A stretch of DNA of 64,000 nucleotides, taken from assembly GCA_023634235.1 (NCBI GenBank), contig JAMKCF010000016.1, positions 62,001 through 126,000 of the forward strand. The letters run 5' to 3'. The notes beneath the pieces were generated by a model, which worked only from the letters and a program-made list of their open reading frames with translations, had not been told where the DNA came from and did no database searches. A program made the translations under genes and the position numbers. Below, piece by piece: positions 48,504 to 62,000 of the stretch. This DNA is from Pisaster brevispinus. Lineage: Eukaryota > Echinodermata > Asteroidea > Forcipulatida > Asteriidae. The number at the start of each line of letters is the position of its first letter. Within the stretch, counting starts at the first letter, position 1.

Positions 48504-51500
48504 GTGTGCCTTGAATTCACTTCACCCGAACATCAGACTTTTTGGGCCGATGTGCACCATCTTCGTGCCGGAAATGGCCTGCAGGCTGGGACACTCAGAA
48601 AGCCACTCAAAAGCATCTTCAGTGGGATTTTTGTACACAGAGCTGCACACAGAGAAGAAGAAACGAAATAAAATACAAGGAGGCTCAAATCACACCCATA
48701 ACAACATCGGATTTGCACAAGGTTTCCACCACTGGAAAGCCACGATTCAGGGCTCTCACCTCGTCGTAGATCCTTGTCTCTGAGCATTTTCTAGGCGGGG
48801 CGAGCGGCCCCGGAATAGGGCTACAACCACCGGCAAGTTAGCCCACAAGCCGGGGCCGAGCAACAACAAAGGCAAGACATGTCCATTCGAAGAATGATTT
48901 GAAACAACACCCGAGCTAAGTTTGAGAATAACTCATGAACTAGAAATGCTAGAGAGACGAAATTTGTACCTGAGTGTGCCTTGAATTCCACTTCACCCGA
49001 ACATCAGACTTTTTGGGCCGATGTGCACCATCTTCGTGCCGGAATTGGCCTGCAGGCTGGGACACTCAGAAAGCCACTCAAAAGCATCTTCAGTGGGATT
49101 TTTGTACACAGAGCTGCACACAGAGAAGAAGAAACGAAATAAAATACAAGGAGGCTCAAATCACACCCATAACAACATCGGATTTGCACAAGGTTTCCAC
49201 CACTGGAAAGCCACGATTCAGGGCTCTCACCTCGTCGTGGATCCCTGTCTCTGAGCATTTTCTAGGCGGGGCGAGCGGCCCCGGAATAGGGCTACAACCA
49301 CCGGCAAGTTAGCCCACGCGCCGGGGCCGAGCAACAACAAAGGCAAGACATGTCCATCCGAAGAATGATTTGAAACAACACCCGAGCTAAGTTTGAGAAT
49401 AACTCATGAACTAGAAATGCTAGAGAGACGAAATTTGTACCTGAGTGTGCCTTGAATTCCACTTCACCCGAACATCAGACTTTTTGGGCCGATGTGCACC
49501 ATCTTCGTGCCGGAAATGGCCTGCAGGCTGGGACACTCAGAAAGCCACTCAAAAGCATCTTCAGTGGGATTTTTGTACACAGAGCTGCACACAGAGAAGA
49601 AGAAACGAAATAAAATACAAGGATGCTCAAATCACACCCATAACAACATCGGATTTGCACAAGGTTTCCACCACTGGAAAGCCACGATTCAGGGTTCTCA
49701 CCTCGTCGTAAATCCCTGTCTCTGAGCATTTTCTAGGCGGGGCGAGCGGCCCCGGAATAGGGCTACAACCACCGGCAAGTTAGCCCACGCGCCGGGGCCG
49801 AGCAACAACAAAGGCAAGACATGTCCATCCGAAGAATGATTTGAAACAACACCCGAGCTAAGTTTGAGAATAACTCATGAACTAGAAATGCTAGAGAGAC
49901 GAAATTTGTACCTGAGTGTGCCTTGAATTCCACTTCACCCGAACATCAGACTTTTTGGGCCGATGTGCACCATCTTCGTGCCGGAAATGGCCTGCAGGCT
50001 GGGACACTCAGAAAGCCACTCAAAAGCATCTTCAGTGGGATTTTTGTACACAGAGCTGCACACAGAGAAGAAGAAACGAAATAAAATACAAGGAGGCTCA
50101 AATCACACCCATAACAACATCGGATTTGCACAAGGTTTCCACCACTGGAAAGCCACGATTCAGGGCTCTCACCTCGTTGTGGATCCCTGTCTCTGAGCAT
50201 TTTCTAGGCGGGGCGAGCGGCCCCGGAATAGGGCTACAACCACCGGCAAGTTAGCCCACGCGCCGGGGCCGAGCAACAACAAAGGCAAGACATGTCCATC
50301 CGAAGAATGATTTGAAACAACACCCGAGCTAAGTTTGAGAATAACTCATGAACTAGAAATGCTAGAGAGACGAAATTTGTACCTGAGTGTGCCTTGAATT
50401 CCACTTCACCCGAACATCAGACTTTTTGGGCCGATGTGCACCATCTTCGTGCCGGAAATGGCCTGCAGGCTGGGACACTCAGAAAGCCACTCAAAAGCAT
50501 CTTCAGTGGGATTTTTGTACACAGAGCTGCACACAGAGAAGAAGAAACGAAATAAAATACAAGGAGGCTCAAATCACACCCATAACAACATCGGATTTGC
50601 ACAAGGTTTCCACCACTGGAAAGCCACGATTCAGGGTTCTCACCTCGTCGTAAATCCTTGTCTCTGAGCATTTTCTAGGCGGGGCGAGCGGCCCCGGAAT
50701 AGGGCTACAACCACCGGCAAGTTAGCCCACGCGCCGGGGCCGAGCAACAACAAAGGCAAGACATGTCCATCCGAAGAATGATTTGAAACAACACCCGAGC
50801 TAAGTTTGAGAATAACTCATGAACTAGAAATGCTAGAGAGACGAAATTTGTACCTGAGTGTGCCTTGAATTCCACTTCACCCGAACATTAGACTTTTTGG
50901 GCCGATGTGCACCATCTTCGTGCCGGAAATGGCCTGCAGGCTGGGACACTCAGAAAGCCACTCAAAAGCATCTTCAGTGGGATTTTTGTACACAGAGCTG
51001 CACACAGAGAAGAAGAAACGAAATAAAATACAAGGAGGCTCAAATCACACCCATAACAACATCGGATTTGCACAAGGTTTCCACCACTGGAAAGCCACGA
51101 TTCAGGGCTCTCACCTCGTCGTGGATCCCTGTCTCTGAGCATTTTCTAGGCGGGGCGAGCGGCCCCGGAATAGGGCTACAACCACCGGCAAGTTAGCCCA
51201 CGCGCCGGGGCCGAGCAACAAAAAAGGCAAGACATGTCCATTCGAAGAATGATTTGAAACAACACCCGAGCTAAGTTTGAGAATAACTCATGAACTAGAA
51301 ATGCTAGAGAGACGAAATTTGTACCTGAGTGTGCCTTGAATTCCACTTCACCCGAACATCAGACTTTTTGGGCCGATGTGCACCATCTTCGTGCCGGAAA
51401 TGGCCTGCAGGCTGGGACACTCAGAAAGCCACTCAAAAGCATCTTCAGTGGGATTTTTGTACACAGAGCTGCACACAGAGAAGAAGAAACGAAATAAAAT

Positions 51501-54500
51501 ACAAGGAGGCTCAAATCACACCCATAACAACATCGGATTTGCACAAGGTTTCCACCACTGGAAAGCCACGATTCAGGGCTCTCACCTCGTCGTGGATCCC
51601 TGTCTCTGAGCATTTTCTAGGCGGGGCGAGCGGCCCCGGAATAGGGCTACAACCACCGGCAAGTTAGCCCACGCGCCGGGGCCGAGCAACAACAAAGGCA
51701 AGACATGTCCATCCGAAGAATGATTTGAAACAACACCCGAGCTAAGTTTGAGAATAACTCATGAACTAGAAATGCTAGAGAGACGAAATTTGTACCTGAG
51801 TGTGCCTTGAATTCCACTTCACCCGAACATCAGACTTTTTGGGCCGATGTGCACCATCTTCGTGCCGGAAATGGCCTGCAGGCTGGGACACTCAGAAAGC
51901 CACTCAAAAGCATCTTCAGTGGGATTTTTGTACACAGAGCTGCACACAGAGAAGAAGAAACGAAATAAAATACAAGGAGGCTCAAATCACACCCATAACA
52001 ACATCGGATTTGCACAAGGTTTCCACCACTGGAAAGCCACGATTCAGGGCTCTCACCTCGTCGTGGATCCCTGTCTCTGAGCATTTTCTAGGCGGGGCGA
52101 GCGGCCCCGGAATAGGGCTACAACCACCGGCAAGTTAGCCCACGCGCCGGGGCCGAGCAACAACAAAGGCAAGACATGTCCATCCGAAGAATGATTTGAA
52201 ACAACACCCGAGCTAAGTTTGAGAATAACTCATGAACTAGAAATGCTAGAGAGACGAAATTTGTACCTGAGTGTGCCTTGAATTCCACTTCACCCGAACA
52301 TCAGACTTTTTGGGCCGATGTGCACCATCTTCGTGCCGGAAATGGCCTGCAGGCTGGGACACTCAGAAAGCCACTCAAAAGCATCTTCAGTGGGATTTTT
52401 GTACACAGAGCTGCACACAGAGAAGAAGAAACGAAATAAAATACAAGGATGCTCAAATCACACCCATAACAACATCGGATTTGCACAAGGTTTCCACCAC
52501 TGGAAAGCCACGATTCAGGGCTCTCACCTCGTTGTAAATCCCTGTCTCTGAGCATTTTCTAGGCGGGGCGAGCGGCCCCGGAATAGGGCTACAACCACCG
52601 GCAAGTTAGCCCACGCGCCGGGGCCGAGCAACAACAAAGGCAAGACATGTCCATCCGAAGAATGATTTGAAACAACACCCGAGGTAAGTTTGAGAATAAC
52701 TCATGAACTAGAAATGCTAGAGAGACGAAATTTGTACCTGAGTGTGCCTTGAATTCCACTTCACCCGAACATCAGACTTTTTGGGCCGATGTGCACCATC
52801 TTCGTGCCGGAAATGGCCTGCAGGCTGGGACACTCAGAAAGCCACTCAAAAGCATCTTCAGTGGGATTTTTGTACACAGAGCTGCACACAGAGAAGAAGA
52901 AACGAAATAAAATACAAGGAGGCTCAAATCACACCCATAACAACATCGGATTTGCACAAGGTTTCCATCACTGGAAAGCCACGATTCAGGGCTCTCACCT
53001 CGTCGTAGATCCCTGTCTCTGAGCATTTTCTAGGCGGGGCGAGCGGCCCCGGAATAGGGCTACAACCACCGGCAAGTTAGCCCACGCGCCGGGGCCGAGC
53101 AACAACAAAGGCAAGACATGTCCATCCGAAGAATGATTTGAAACAACACCCGAGCTAAGTTTGAGAATAACTCATGAACTAGAAATGCTAGAGAGACGAA
53201 ATTTGTACCTGAGTGTGCCTTGAATTCCACTTCACCCGAACATCAGACTTTTTGGGCCGATGTGCACCATCTTCGTGCCGGAAATGGCCTGCAGGCTGGG
53301 ACACTTAGAAAGCCACTCAAAAGCATCTTCAGTGGGATTTTTGTACACAGAGCTGCACACAGAGAAGAAGAAACGAAATAAAATACAAGGATGCTCAAAT
53401 CACACCCATAACAACATCGGATTTGCACAAGGTTTCCACCACTGGAAAGCCACGATTCAGGGCTCTCACCTCGTTGTAAATCCCTGTCTCTGAGCATTTT
53501 CTAGGCGGGGCGAGCGGCCCCGGAATAGGGCTACAACCACCGGCAAGTTAGCCCACGCGCCGGGGCCGAGCAACAACAAAGGCAAGACATGTCCATCCGA
53601 AGAATGATTTGAAACAACACCCGAGGTAAGTTTGAGAATAACTCATGAACTAGAAATGCTAGAGAGACGAAATTTGTACCTGAGTGTGCCTTGAATTCCA
53701 CTTCACCCGAACATCAGACTTTTTGGGCCGATGTGCACCATCTTCGTGCCGGAAATGGCCTGCAGGCAGTGACACTCAGAAAGCCACTCAAAAGCATCTT
53801 CAGTGGGATTTTTGTACACAGAGCTGCACACAGAGAAGAAGAAACGAAATAAAATACAAGGAGGCTCAAATCACACCCATAACAACATCGGATTTGCACA
53901 AGGTTTCCACCACTGGAAAGCCACGATTCAGGGCTCTCACCTCGTTGTAGATCCCTGTCTCTGAGCATTTTCTAGGCGGGGCGAGCGGCCCCGGAATAGG
54001 GCTACAACCACCGGCAAGTTAGCCCACTCGCCGGGGCCGAGCAACAACAAAGGCAAGACATGTCCATCCGAAGAATGATTTGAAACAACACCCGAGCTAA
54101 GTTTGAGAATAACTCATGAACTAGAAATGCTAGAGAGACGAAATTTGTACCTGAGTGTGCCTTGAATTCCACTTCACCCGAACATCTGACTTTTTGGGCC
54201 GATGTGCACCATCTTCGTACCGGAAATGGCCTGCAGGCTGGGACACTCAGAAAGCCACTCAAAAGCATCTTCAGTGGGATTTTTGTACACAGAGCTGCAC
54301 ACAGAGAAGAAGAAACGAAATAAAATACAAGGAGGCTCAAATCACACCCATAACAACATCGGATTTGCACAAGGTTTCCACCACTGGAAAGCCACGATTC
54401 AGGGCTCTCACCTCGTCGTGGATCCGTGTCTCTGAGCATTTTCTAGGTGGGGCGAGCGGCCCCGGAATAGGGCTACAACCACCGGCAAGTTAGCCCACGC

Positions 54501-56038
54501 GCCGGGGCCGAGCAACAACAAAGGCAAGACATGTCCATCCGAAGAATGATTTGAAACAACACCCGAGCTAAGTTTGAGAATAACTCATGAACTAGAAATG
54601 CTAGAGAGACGAAATTTGTACCTGAGTGTGCCTTGAATTCCACTTCACCCGAACATCAGACTTTTTGGGCCGATGTGCACCATCTTCGTGCCGGAAATGG
54701 CCTGCAGGCTGGGACACTCAGAAAGCCACTCAAAAGCATCTTCAGTGGGATTTTTGTACACAGAGCTGCACACAGAGAAGAAGAAACGAAATAAAATACA
54801 AGGAGGCTCAAATCACACCCATAACAACATCGGATTTGCACAAGGTTTCCACCACTGGAAAGCCACGATTCAGGGCTCTCACCTCGTTGTAAATCCCTGT
54901 CTCTGAGCATTTTCTAGGCGGGGCGAGCGGCCCCGGAATAGGGCTACAACCACCGGCAAGTTAGCCCACGCGCCGGGGCCGAGCAACAACAAAGGCAAGA
55001 CATGTCCATTCGAAGAATGATTTGAAACAACACCCGAGCTAAGTTTGAGAATAACTCATGAACTAGAAATGCTAGAGAGACGAAATTTGTACCTGAGTGT
55101 GCCTTGAATTCCACTTCACCCGAACATTAGACTTTTTGGGCCGATGTGCACCATCTTCGTGCCGGAAATGGCCTGCAGGCTGGGACACTCAGAAAGCCAC
55201 TCAAAAGCATCTTCAGTGGGATTTTTGTACACAGAGCTGCACACAGAGAAGAAGAAACGAAATAAAATACAAGGAGGCTCAAATCACACCCATAACAACA
55301 TCGGATTTGCACAAGGTTTCCACCACTGGAAAGCCACGATTCAGGGCTCTCACCTCGTCGTAGATCCCTGTCTCTGAGCATTTTCTAGGCGGGGCGAGCG
55401 GCCCCGGAATAGGGCTACAACCACCGGCAAGTTAGCCCACGCGCCGGGGCCGAGCAACAACAAAGGCAAGACATGTCCATCCGAAGAATGATTTGAAACA
55501 ACACCCGAGCTAAGTTTGAGAATAACTCATGAACTAGAAATGCTAGAGAGACGAAATTTGTACCTGAGTGTGCCTTGAATTCCACTTCACCCGAACATTA
55601 GACTTTTTGGGCCGATGTGCACCATCTTCGTGCCGGAAATGGCCTGCAGGCTGGGACACTCAGAAAGCCACTCAAAAGCATCTTCAGTGGGATTTTTGTA
55701 CACAGAGCTGCACACAGAGAAGATGAAACGAAATAAAATACAAGGAGGCTCAAATCACACCCATAACAACATCGGATTTGCACAAGGTTTCCACCACTGG
55801 AAAGCCACGATTCAGGGCTCTCACCTCGTCGTAGATCCCTGTCTCTGAGCATTTTCTAGGCGGGGCGAGCGGCCCCGGAATAGGGCTACAACCACCGGCA
55901 AGTTAGCCCACGCGCCGGGGCCGAGCAACAACAAAGGCAAGACATGTCCATCCGAAGAATGATTTGAAACAACACCCGAGCTAAGTTTGAGAATAACTCA
56001 TGAACTAGAAATGCTAGAGAGACGAAATTTGTACCTGA
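48504..56038 (+). repeat. Higher-order block B, 16 monomers (numbers 104-119)
   Basis: Markers in order: 48504 AGATCCTTG, CCCACAAGCC, CCATTCG; 48974 GGAATTGGCC; 49445 AAGGATGCTC, GGGTTCTC, CGTAAAT; 49916 CGTTGTGG; 50387 GGGTTCTC with AAATCCTTG; 50858 CATTAGACT, AACAAAAAAGG, CCATTCG; 51329 and 51800 consensus; 52271 AAGGATGCTC, TTGTAAAT, GAGGTAAG; 52742 TTCCATCAC; 53213 CACTTAGAA, AAGGATGCTC, TTGTAAAT, GAGGTAAG; 53684 GGCAGTGAC, CCCACTCGCC; 54155 CATCTGACT, CGTACCGG, GATCCGTG, CTAGGTGGGG; 54626 TTGTAAAT, CCATTCG; 55097 CATTAGACT; 55568 CATTAGACT with GAAGATGAAACG. The same order recurs 7,536 bp later. The first monomer is one base short (470 bp). Confidence 0.92.
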
Positions 56039-59000
56039 GTGTGCCTTGAATTCCACTTCACCCGAACATCAGACTTTTTGGGCCGATGTGCACCATCTTC
56101 GTGCCGGAAATGGCCTGCAGGCTGGGACACTCAGAAAGCCACTCAAAAGCATCTTCAGTGGGATTTTTGTACACAGAGCTGCACACAGAGAAGAAGAAAC
56201 GAAATAAAATACAAGGAGGCTCAAATCACACCCATAACAACATCGGATTTGCACAAGGTTTCCACCACTGGAAAGCCACGATTCAGGGCTCTCACCTCGT
56301 CGTAGATCCTTGTCTCTGAGCATTTTCTAGGCGGGGCGAGCGGCCCCGGAATAGGGCTACAACCACCGGCAAGTTAGCCCACAAGCCGGGGCCGAGCAAC
56401 AACAAAGGCAAGACATGTCCATTCGAAGAATGATTTGAAACAACACCCGAGCTAAGTTTGAGAATAACTCATGAACTAGAAATGCTAGAGAGACGAAATT
56501 TGTACCTGAGTGTGCCTTGAATTCCACTTCACCCGAACATCAGACTTTTTGGGCCGATGTGCACCATCTTCGTGCCGGAATTGGCCTGCAGGCTGGGACA
56601 CTCAGAAAGCCACTCAAAAGCATCTTCAGTGGGATTTTTGTACACAGAGCTGCACACAGAGAAGAAGAAACGAAATAAAATACAAGGAGGCTCAAATCAC
56701 ACCCATAACAACATCGGATTTGCACAAGGTTTCCACCACTGGAAAGCCACGATTCAGGGCTCTCACCTCGTCGTGGATCCCTGTCTCTGAGCATTTTCTA
56801 GGCGGGGCGAGCGGCCCCGGAATAGGGCTACAACCACCGGCAAGTTAGCCCACGCGCCGGGGCCGAGCAACAACAAAGGCAAGACATGTCCATCCGAAGA
56901 ATGATTTGAAACAACACCCGAGCTAAGTTTGAGAATAACTCATGAACTAGAAATGCTAGAGAGACGAAATTTGTACCTGAGTGTGCCTTGAATTCCACTT
57001 CACCCGAACATCAGACTTTTTGGGCCGATGTGCACCATCTTCGTGCCGGAAATGGCCTGCAGGCTGGGACACTCAGAAAGCCACTCAAAAGCATCTTCAG
57101 TGGGATTTTTGTACACAGAGCTGCACACAGAGAAGAAGAAACGAAATAAAATACAAGGATGCTCAAATCACACCCATAACAACATCGGATTTGCACAAGG
57201 TTTCCACCACTGGAAAGCCACGATTCAGGGCTCTCACCTCGTCGTAGATCCCTGTCTCTGAGCATTTTCTAGGCGGGGCGAGCGGCCCCGGAATAGGGCT
57301 ACAACCACCGGCAAGTTAGCCCACGCGCCGGGGCCGAGCAACAACAAAGGCAAGACATGTCCATCCGAAGAATGATTTGAAACAACACCCGAGCTAAGTT
57401 TGAGAATAACTCATGAACTAGAAATGCTAGAGAGACGAAATTTGTACCTGAGTGTGCCTTGAATTCCACTTCACCCGAACATCAGACTTTTTGGGCCGAT
57501 GTGCACCATCTTCGTGCCGGAAATGGCCTGCAGGCTGGGACACTCAGAAAGCCACTCAAAAGCATCTTCAGTGGGATTTTTGTACACAGAGCTGCACACA
57601 GAGAAGAAGAAACGAAATAAAATACAAGGAGGCTCAAATCACACCCATAACAACATCGGATTTGCACAAGGTTTCCACCACTGGAAAGCCACGATTCAGG
57701 GCTCTCACCTCGTTGTGGATCCCTGTCTCTGAGCATTTTCTAGGCGGGGCGAGCGGCCCCGGAATAGGGCTACAACCACCGGCAAGTTAGCCCACGCGCC
57801 GGGGCCGAGCAACAACAAAGGCAAGACATGTCCATCCGAAGAATGATTTGAAACAACACCCGAGCTAAGTTTGAGAATAACTCATGAACTAGAAATGCTA
57901 GAGAGACGAAATTTGTACCTGAGTGTGCCTTGAATTCCACTTCACCCGAACATCAGACTTTTTGGGCCGATGTGCACCATCTTCGTGCCGGAAATGGCCT
58001 GCAGGCTGGGACACTCAGAAAGCCACTCAAAAGCATCTTCAGTGGGATTTTTGTACACAGAGCTGCACACAGAGAAGAAGAAACGAAATAAAATACAAGG
58101 AGGCTCAAATCACACCCATAACAACATCGGATTTGCACAAGGTTTCCACCACTGGAAAGCCACGATTCAGGGTTCTCACCTCGTCGTAAATCCTTGTCTC
58201 TGAGCATTTTCTAGGCGGGGCGAGCGGCCCCGGAATAGGGCTACAACCACCGGCAAGTTAGCCCACGCGCCGGGGCCGAGCAACAACAAAGGCAAGACAT
58301 GTCCATCCGAAGAATGATTTGAAACAACACCCGAGCTAAGTTTGAGAATAACTCATGAACTAGAAATGCTAGAGAGACGAAATTTGTACCTGAGTGTGCC
58401 TTGAATTCCACTTCACCCGAACATTAGACTTTTTGGGCCGATGTGCACCATCTTCGTGCCGGAAATGGCCTGCAGGCTGGGACACTCAGAAAGCCACTCA
58501 AAAGCATCTTCAGTGGGATTTTTGTACACAGAGCTGCACACAGAGAAGAAGAAACGAAATAAAATACAAGGAGGCTCAAATCACACCCATAACAACATCG
58601 GATTTGCACAAGGTTTCCACCACTGGAAAGCCACGATTCAGGGCTCTCACCTCGTCGTGGATCCCTGTCTCTGAGCATTTTCTAGGCGGGGCGAGCGGCC
58701 CCGGAATAGGGCTACAACCACCGGCAAGTTAGCCCACGCGCCGGGGCCGAGCAACAAAAAAGGCAAGACATGTCCATTCGAAGAATGATTTGAAACAACA
58801 CCCGAGCTAAGTTTGAGAATAACTCATGAACTAGAAATGCTAGAGAGACGAAATTTGTACCTGAGTGTGCCTTGAATTCCACTTCACCCGAACATCAGAC
58901 TTTTTGGGCCGATGTGCACCATCTTCGTGCCGGAAATGGCCTGCAGGCTGGGACACTCAGAAAGCCACTCAAAAGCATCTTCAGTGGGATTTTTGTACAC

Positions 59001-62000
59001 AGAGCTGCACACAGAGAAGAAGAAACGAAATAAAATACAAGGAGGCTCAAATCACACCCATAACAACATCGGATTTGCACAAGGTTTCCACCACTGGAAA
59101 GCCACGATTCAGGGCTCTCACCTCGTCGTGGATCCCTGTCTCTGAGCATTTTCTAGGCGGGGCGAGCGGCCCCGGAATAGGGCTACAACCACCGGCAAGT
59201 TAGCCCACGCGCCGGGGCCGAGCAACAACAAAGGCAAGACATGTCCATCCGAAGAATGATTTGAAACAACACCCGAGCTAAGTTTGAGAATAACTCATGA
59301 ACTAGAAATGCTAGAGAGACGAAATTTGTACCTGAGTGTGCCTTGAATTCCACTTCACCCGAACATCAGACTTTTTGGGCCGATGTGCACCATCTTCGTG
59401 CCGGAAATGGCCTGCAGGCTGGGACACTCAGAAAGCCACTCAAAAGCATCTTCAGTGGGATTTTTGTACACAGAGCTGCACACAGAGAAGAAGAAACGAA
59501 ATAAAATACAAGGAGGCTCAAATCACACCCATAACAACATCAGATTTGCACAAGGTTTCCACCACTGGAAAGCCACGATTCAGGGCTCTCACCTCGTCGT
59601 GGATCCCTGTCTCTGAGCATTTTCTAGGCGGGGCGAGCGGCCCCGGAATAGGGCTACAACCACCGGCAAGTTAGCCCACGCGCCGGGGCCGAGCAACAAC
59701 AAAGGCAAGACATGTCCATCCGAAGAATGATTTGAAACAACACCCGAGCTAAGTTTGAGAATAACTCATGAACTAGAAATGCTAGAGAGACGAAATTTGT
59801 ACCTGAGTGTGCCTTGAATTCCACTTCACCCGAACATCAGACTTTTTGGGCCGATGTGCACCATCTTCGTGCCGGAAATGGCCTGCAGGCTGGGACACTC
59901 AGAAAGCCACTCAAAAGCATCTTCAGTGGGATTTTTGTACACAGAGCTGCACACAGAGAAGAAGAAACGAAATAAAATACAAGGATGCTCAAATCACACC
60001 CATAACAACATCGGATTTGCACAAGGTTTCCACCACTGGAAAGCCACGATTCAGGGCTCTCACCTCGTTGTAAATCCCTGTCTCTGAGCATTTTCTAGGC
60101 GGGGCGAGCGGCCCCGGAATAGGGCTACAACCACCGGCAAGTTAGCCCACGCGCCGGGGCCGAGCAACAACAAAGGCAAGACATGTCCATCCGAAGAATG
60201 ATTTGAAACAACACCCGAGCTAAGTTTGAGAATAACTCATGAACTAGAAATGCTAGAGAGACGAAATTTGTACCTGAGTGTGCCTTGAATTCCACTTCAC
60301 CCGAACATCAGACTTTTTGGGCCGATGTGCACCATCTTCGTGCCGGAAATGGCCTGCAGGCTGGGACACTCAGAAAGCCACTCAAAAGCATCTTCAGTGG
60401 GATTTTTGTACACAGAGCTGCACACAGAGAAGAAGAAACGAAATAAAATACAAGGAGGCTCAAATCACACCCATAACAACATCGGATTTGCACAAGGTTT
60501 CCACCACTGGAAAGCCACGATTCAGGGCTCTCACCTCGTCGTAGATCCCTGTCTCTGAGCATTTTCTAGGCGGGGCGAGCGGCCCCGGAATAGGGCTACA
60601 ACCACCGGCAAGTTAGCCCACGCGCCGGGGCCGAGCAACAACAAAGGCAAGACATGTCCATCCGAAGAATGATTTGAAACAACACCCGAGCTAAGTTTGA
60701 GAATAACTCATGAACTAGAAATGCTAGAGAGACGAAATTTGTACCTGAGTGTGCCTTGAATTCCACTTCACCCGAACATCAGACTTTTTGGGCCGATGTG
60801 CACCATCTTCGTGCCGGAAATGGCCTGCAGGCTGGGACACTTAGAAAGCCACTCAAAAGCATCTTCAGTGGGATTTTTGTACACAGAGCTGCACACAGAG
60901 AAGAAGAAACGAAATAAAATACAAGGATGCTCAAATCACACCCATAACAACATCGGATTTGCACAAGGTTTCCACCACTGGAAAGCCACGATTCAGGGCT
61001 CTCACCTCGTTGTAAATCCCTGTCTCTGAGCATTTTCTAGGCGGGGCGAGCGGCCCCGGAATAGGGCTACAACCACCGGCAAGTTAGCCCACGCGCCGGG
61101 GCCGAGCAACAACAAAGGCAAGACATGTCCATCCGAAAAATGATTTGAAACAACACCCGAGGTAAGTTTGAGAATAACTCATGAACTAGAAATGCTAGAG
61201 AGACGAAATTTGTACCTGAGTGTGCCTTGAATTCCACTTCACCCGAACATCAGACTTTTTGGGCCGATGTGCACCATCTTCGTGCCGGAAATGGCCTGCA
61301 GGCTGGGACACTCAGAAAGCCACTCAAAAGCATCTTCAGTGGGATTTTTGTACACAGAGCTGCACACAGAGAAGAAGAAACGAAATAAAATACAAGGAGG
61401 CTCAAATCACACCCATAACAACATCGGATTTGCACAAGGTTTCCACCACTGGAAAGCCACGATTCAGGGCTCTCACCTCGTTGTAGATCCCTGTCTCTGA
61501 GCATTTTCTAGGCGGGGCGAGCGGCCCCGGAATAGGGCTACAACCACCGGCAAGTTAGCCCACTCGCCGGGGCCGAGCAACAACAAAGGCAAGACATGTC
61601 CATCCGAAGAATGATTTGAAACAACACCCGAGCTAAGTTTGAGAATAACTCATGAACTAGAAATGCTAGAGAGACGAAATTTGTACCTGAGTGTGCCTTG
61701 AATTCCACTTCACCCGAACATCTGACTTTTTGGGCCGATGTGCACCATCTTCGTACCGGAAATGGCCTGCAGGCTGGGACACTCAGAAAGCCACTCAAAA
61801 GCATCTTCAGTGGGATTTTTGTACACAGAGCTGCACACAGAGAAGAAGAAACGAAATAAAATACAAGGAGGCTCAAATCACACCCATAACAACATCGGAT
61901 TTGCACAAGGTTTCCACCACTGGAAAGCCACGATTCAGGGCTCTCACCTCGTTGTGGATCCGTGTCTCTGAGCATTTTCTAGGTGGGGCGAGCGGCCCCG

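Larger units (their letters stand above)
42450..48520. other. Indel cluster 3: 16 one-base indels, 15 of them losses
   Basis: Nearly all are one-base contractions of G or C runs: CACCGAAC (42458), GTGGATTT (42555), GATCCTGTC (42702), GGGCGAGC (42785), CGGCCCGG (45093, 47869), CTGGACAC (45343, 45811), CCGGGCCG (45606), AAAGCAAG (45622), AGCCACG (46491), ACACCGAG (46558), GTGGATTT (47214) and GAATTCACTT (48515). One further loss is in GAGAGAAGAAAC (46347). The only gain is GGGGACTGAG (43255). Clean monomers lie in between. The G/C-run bias resembles homopolymer error of some long-read platforms; replication slippage in vivo is the alternative. Confidence 0.85.
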
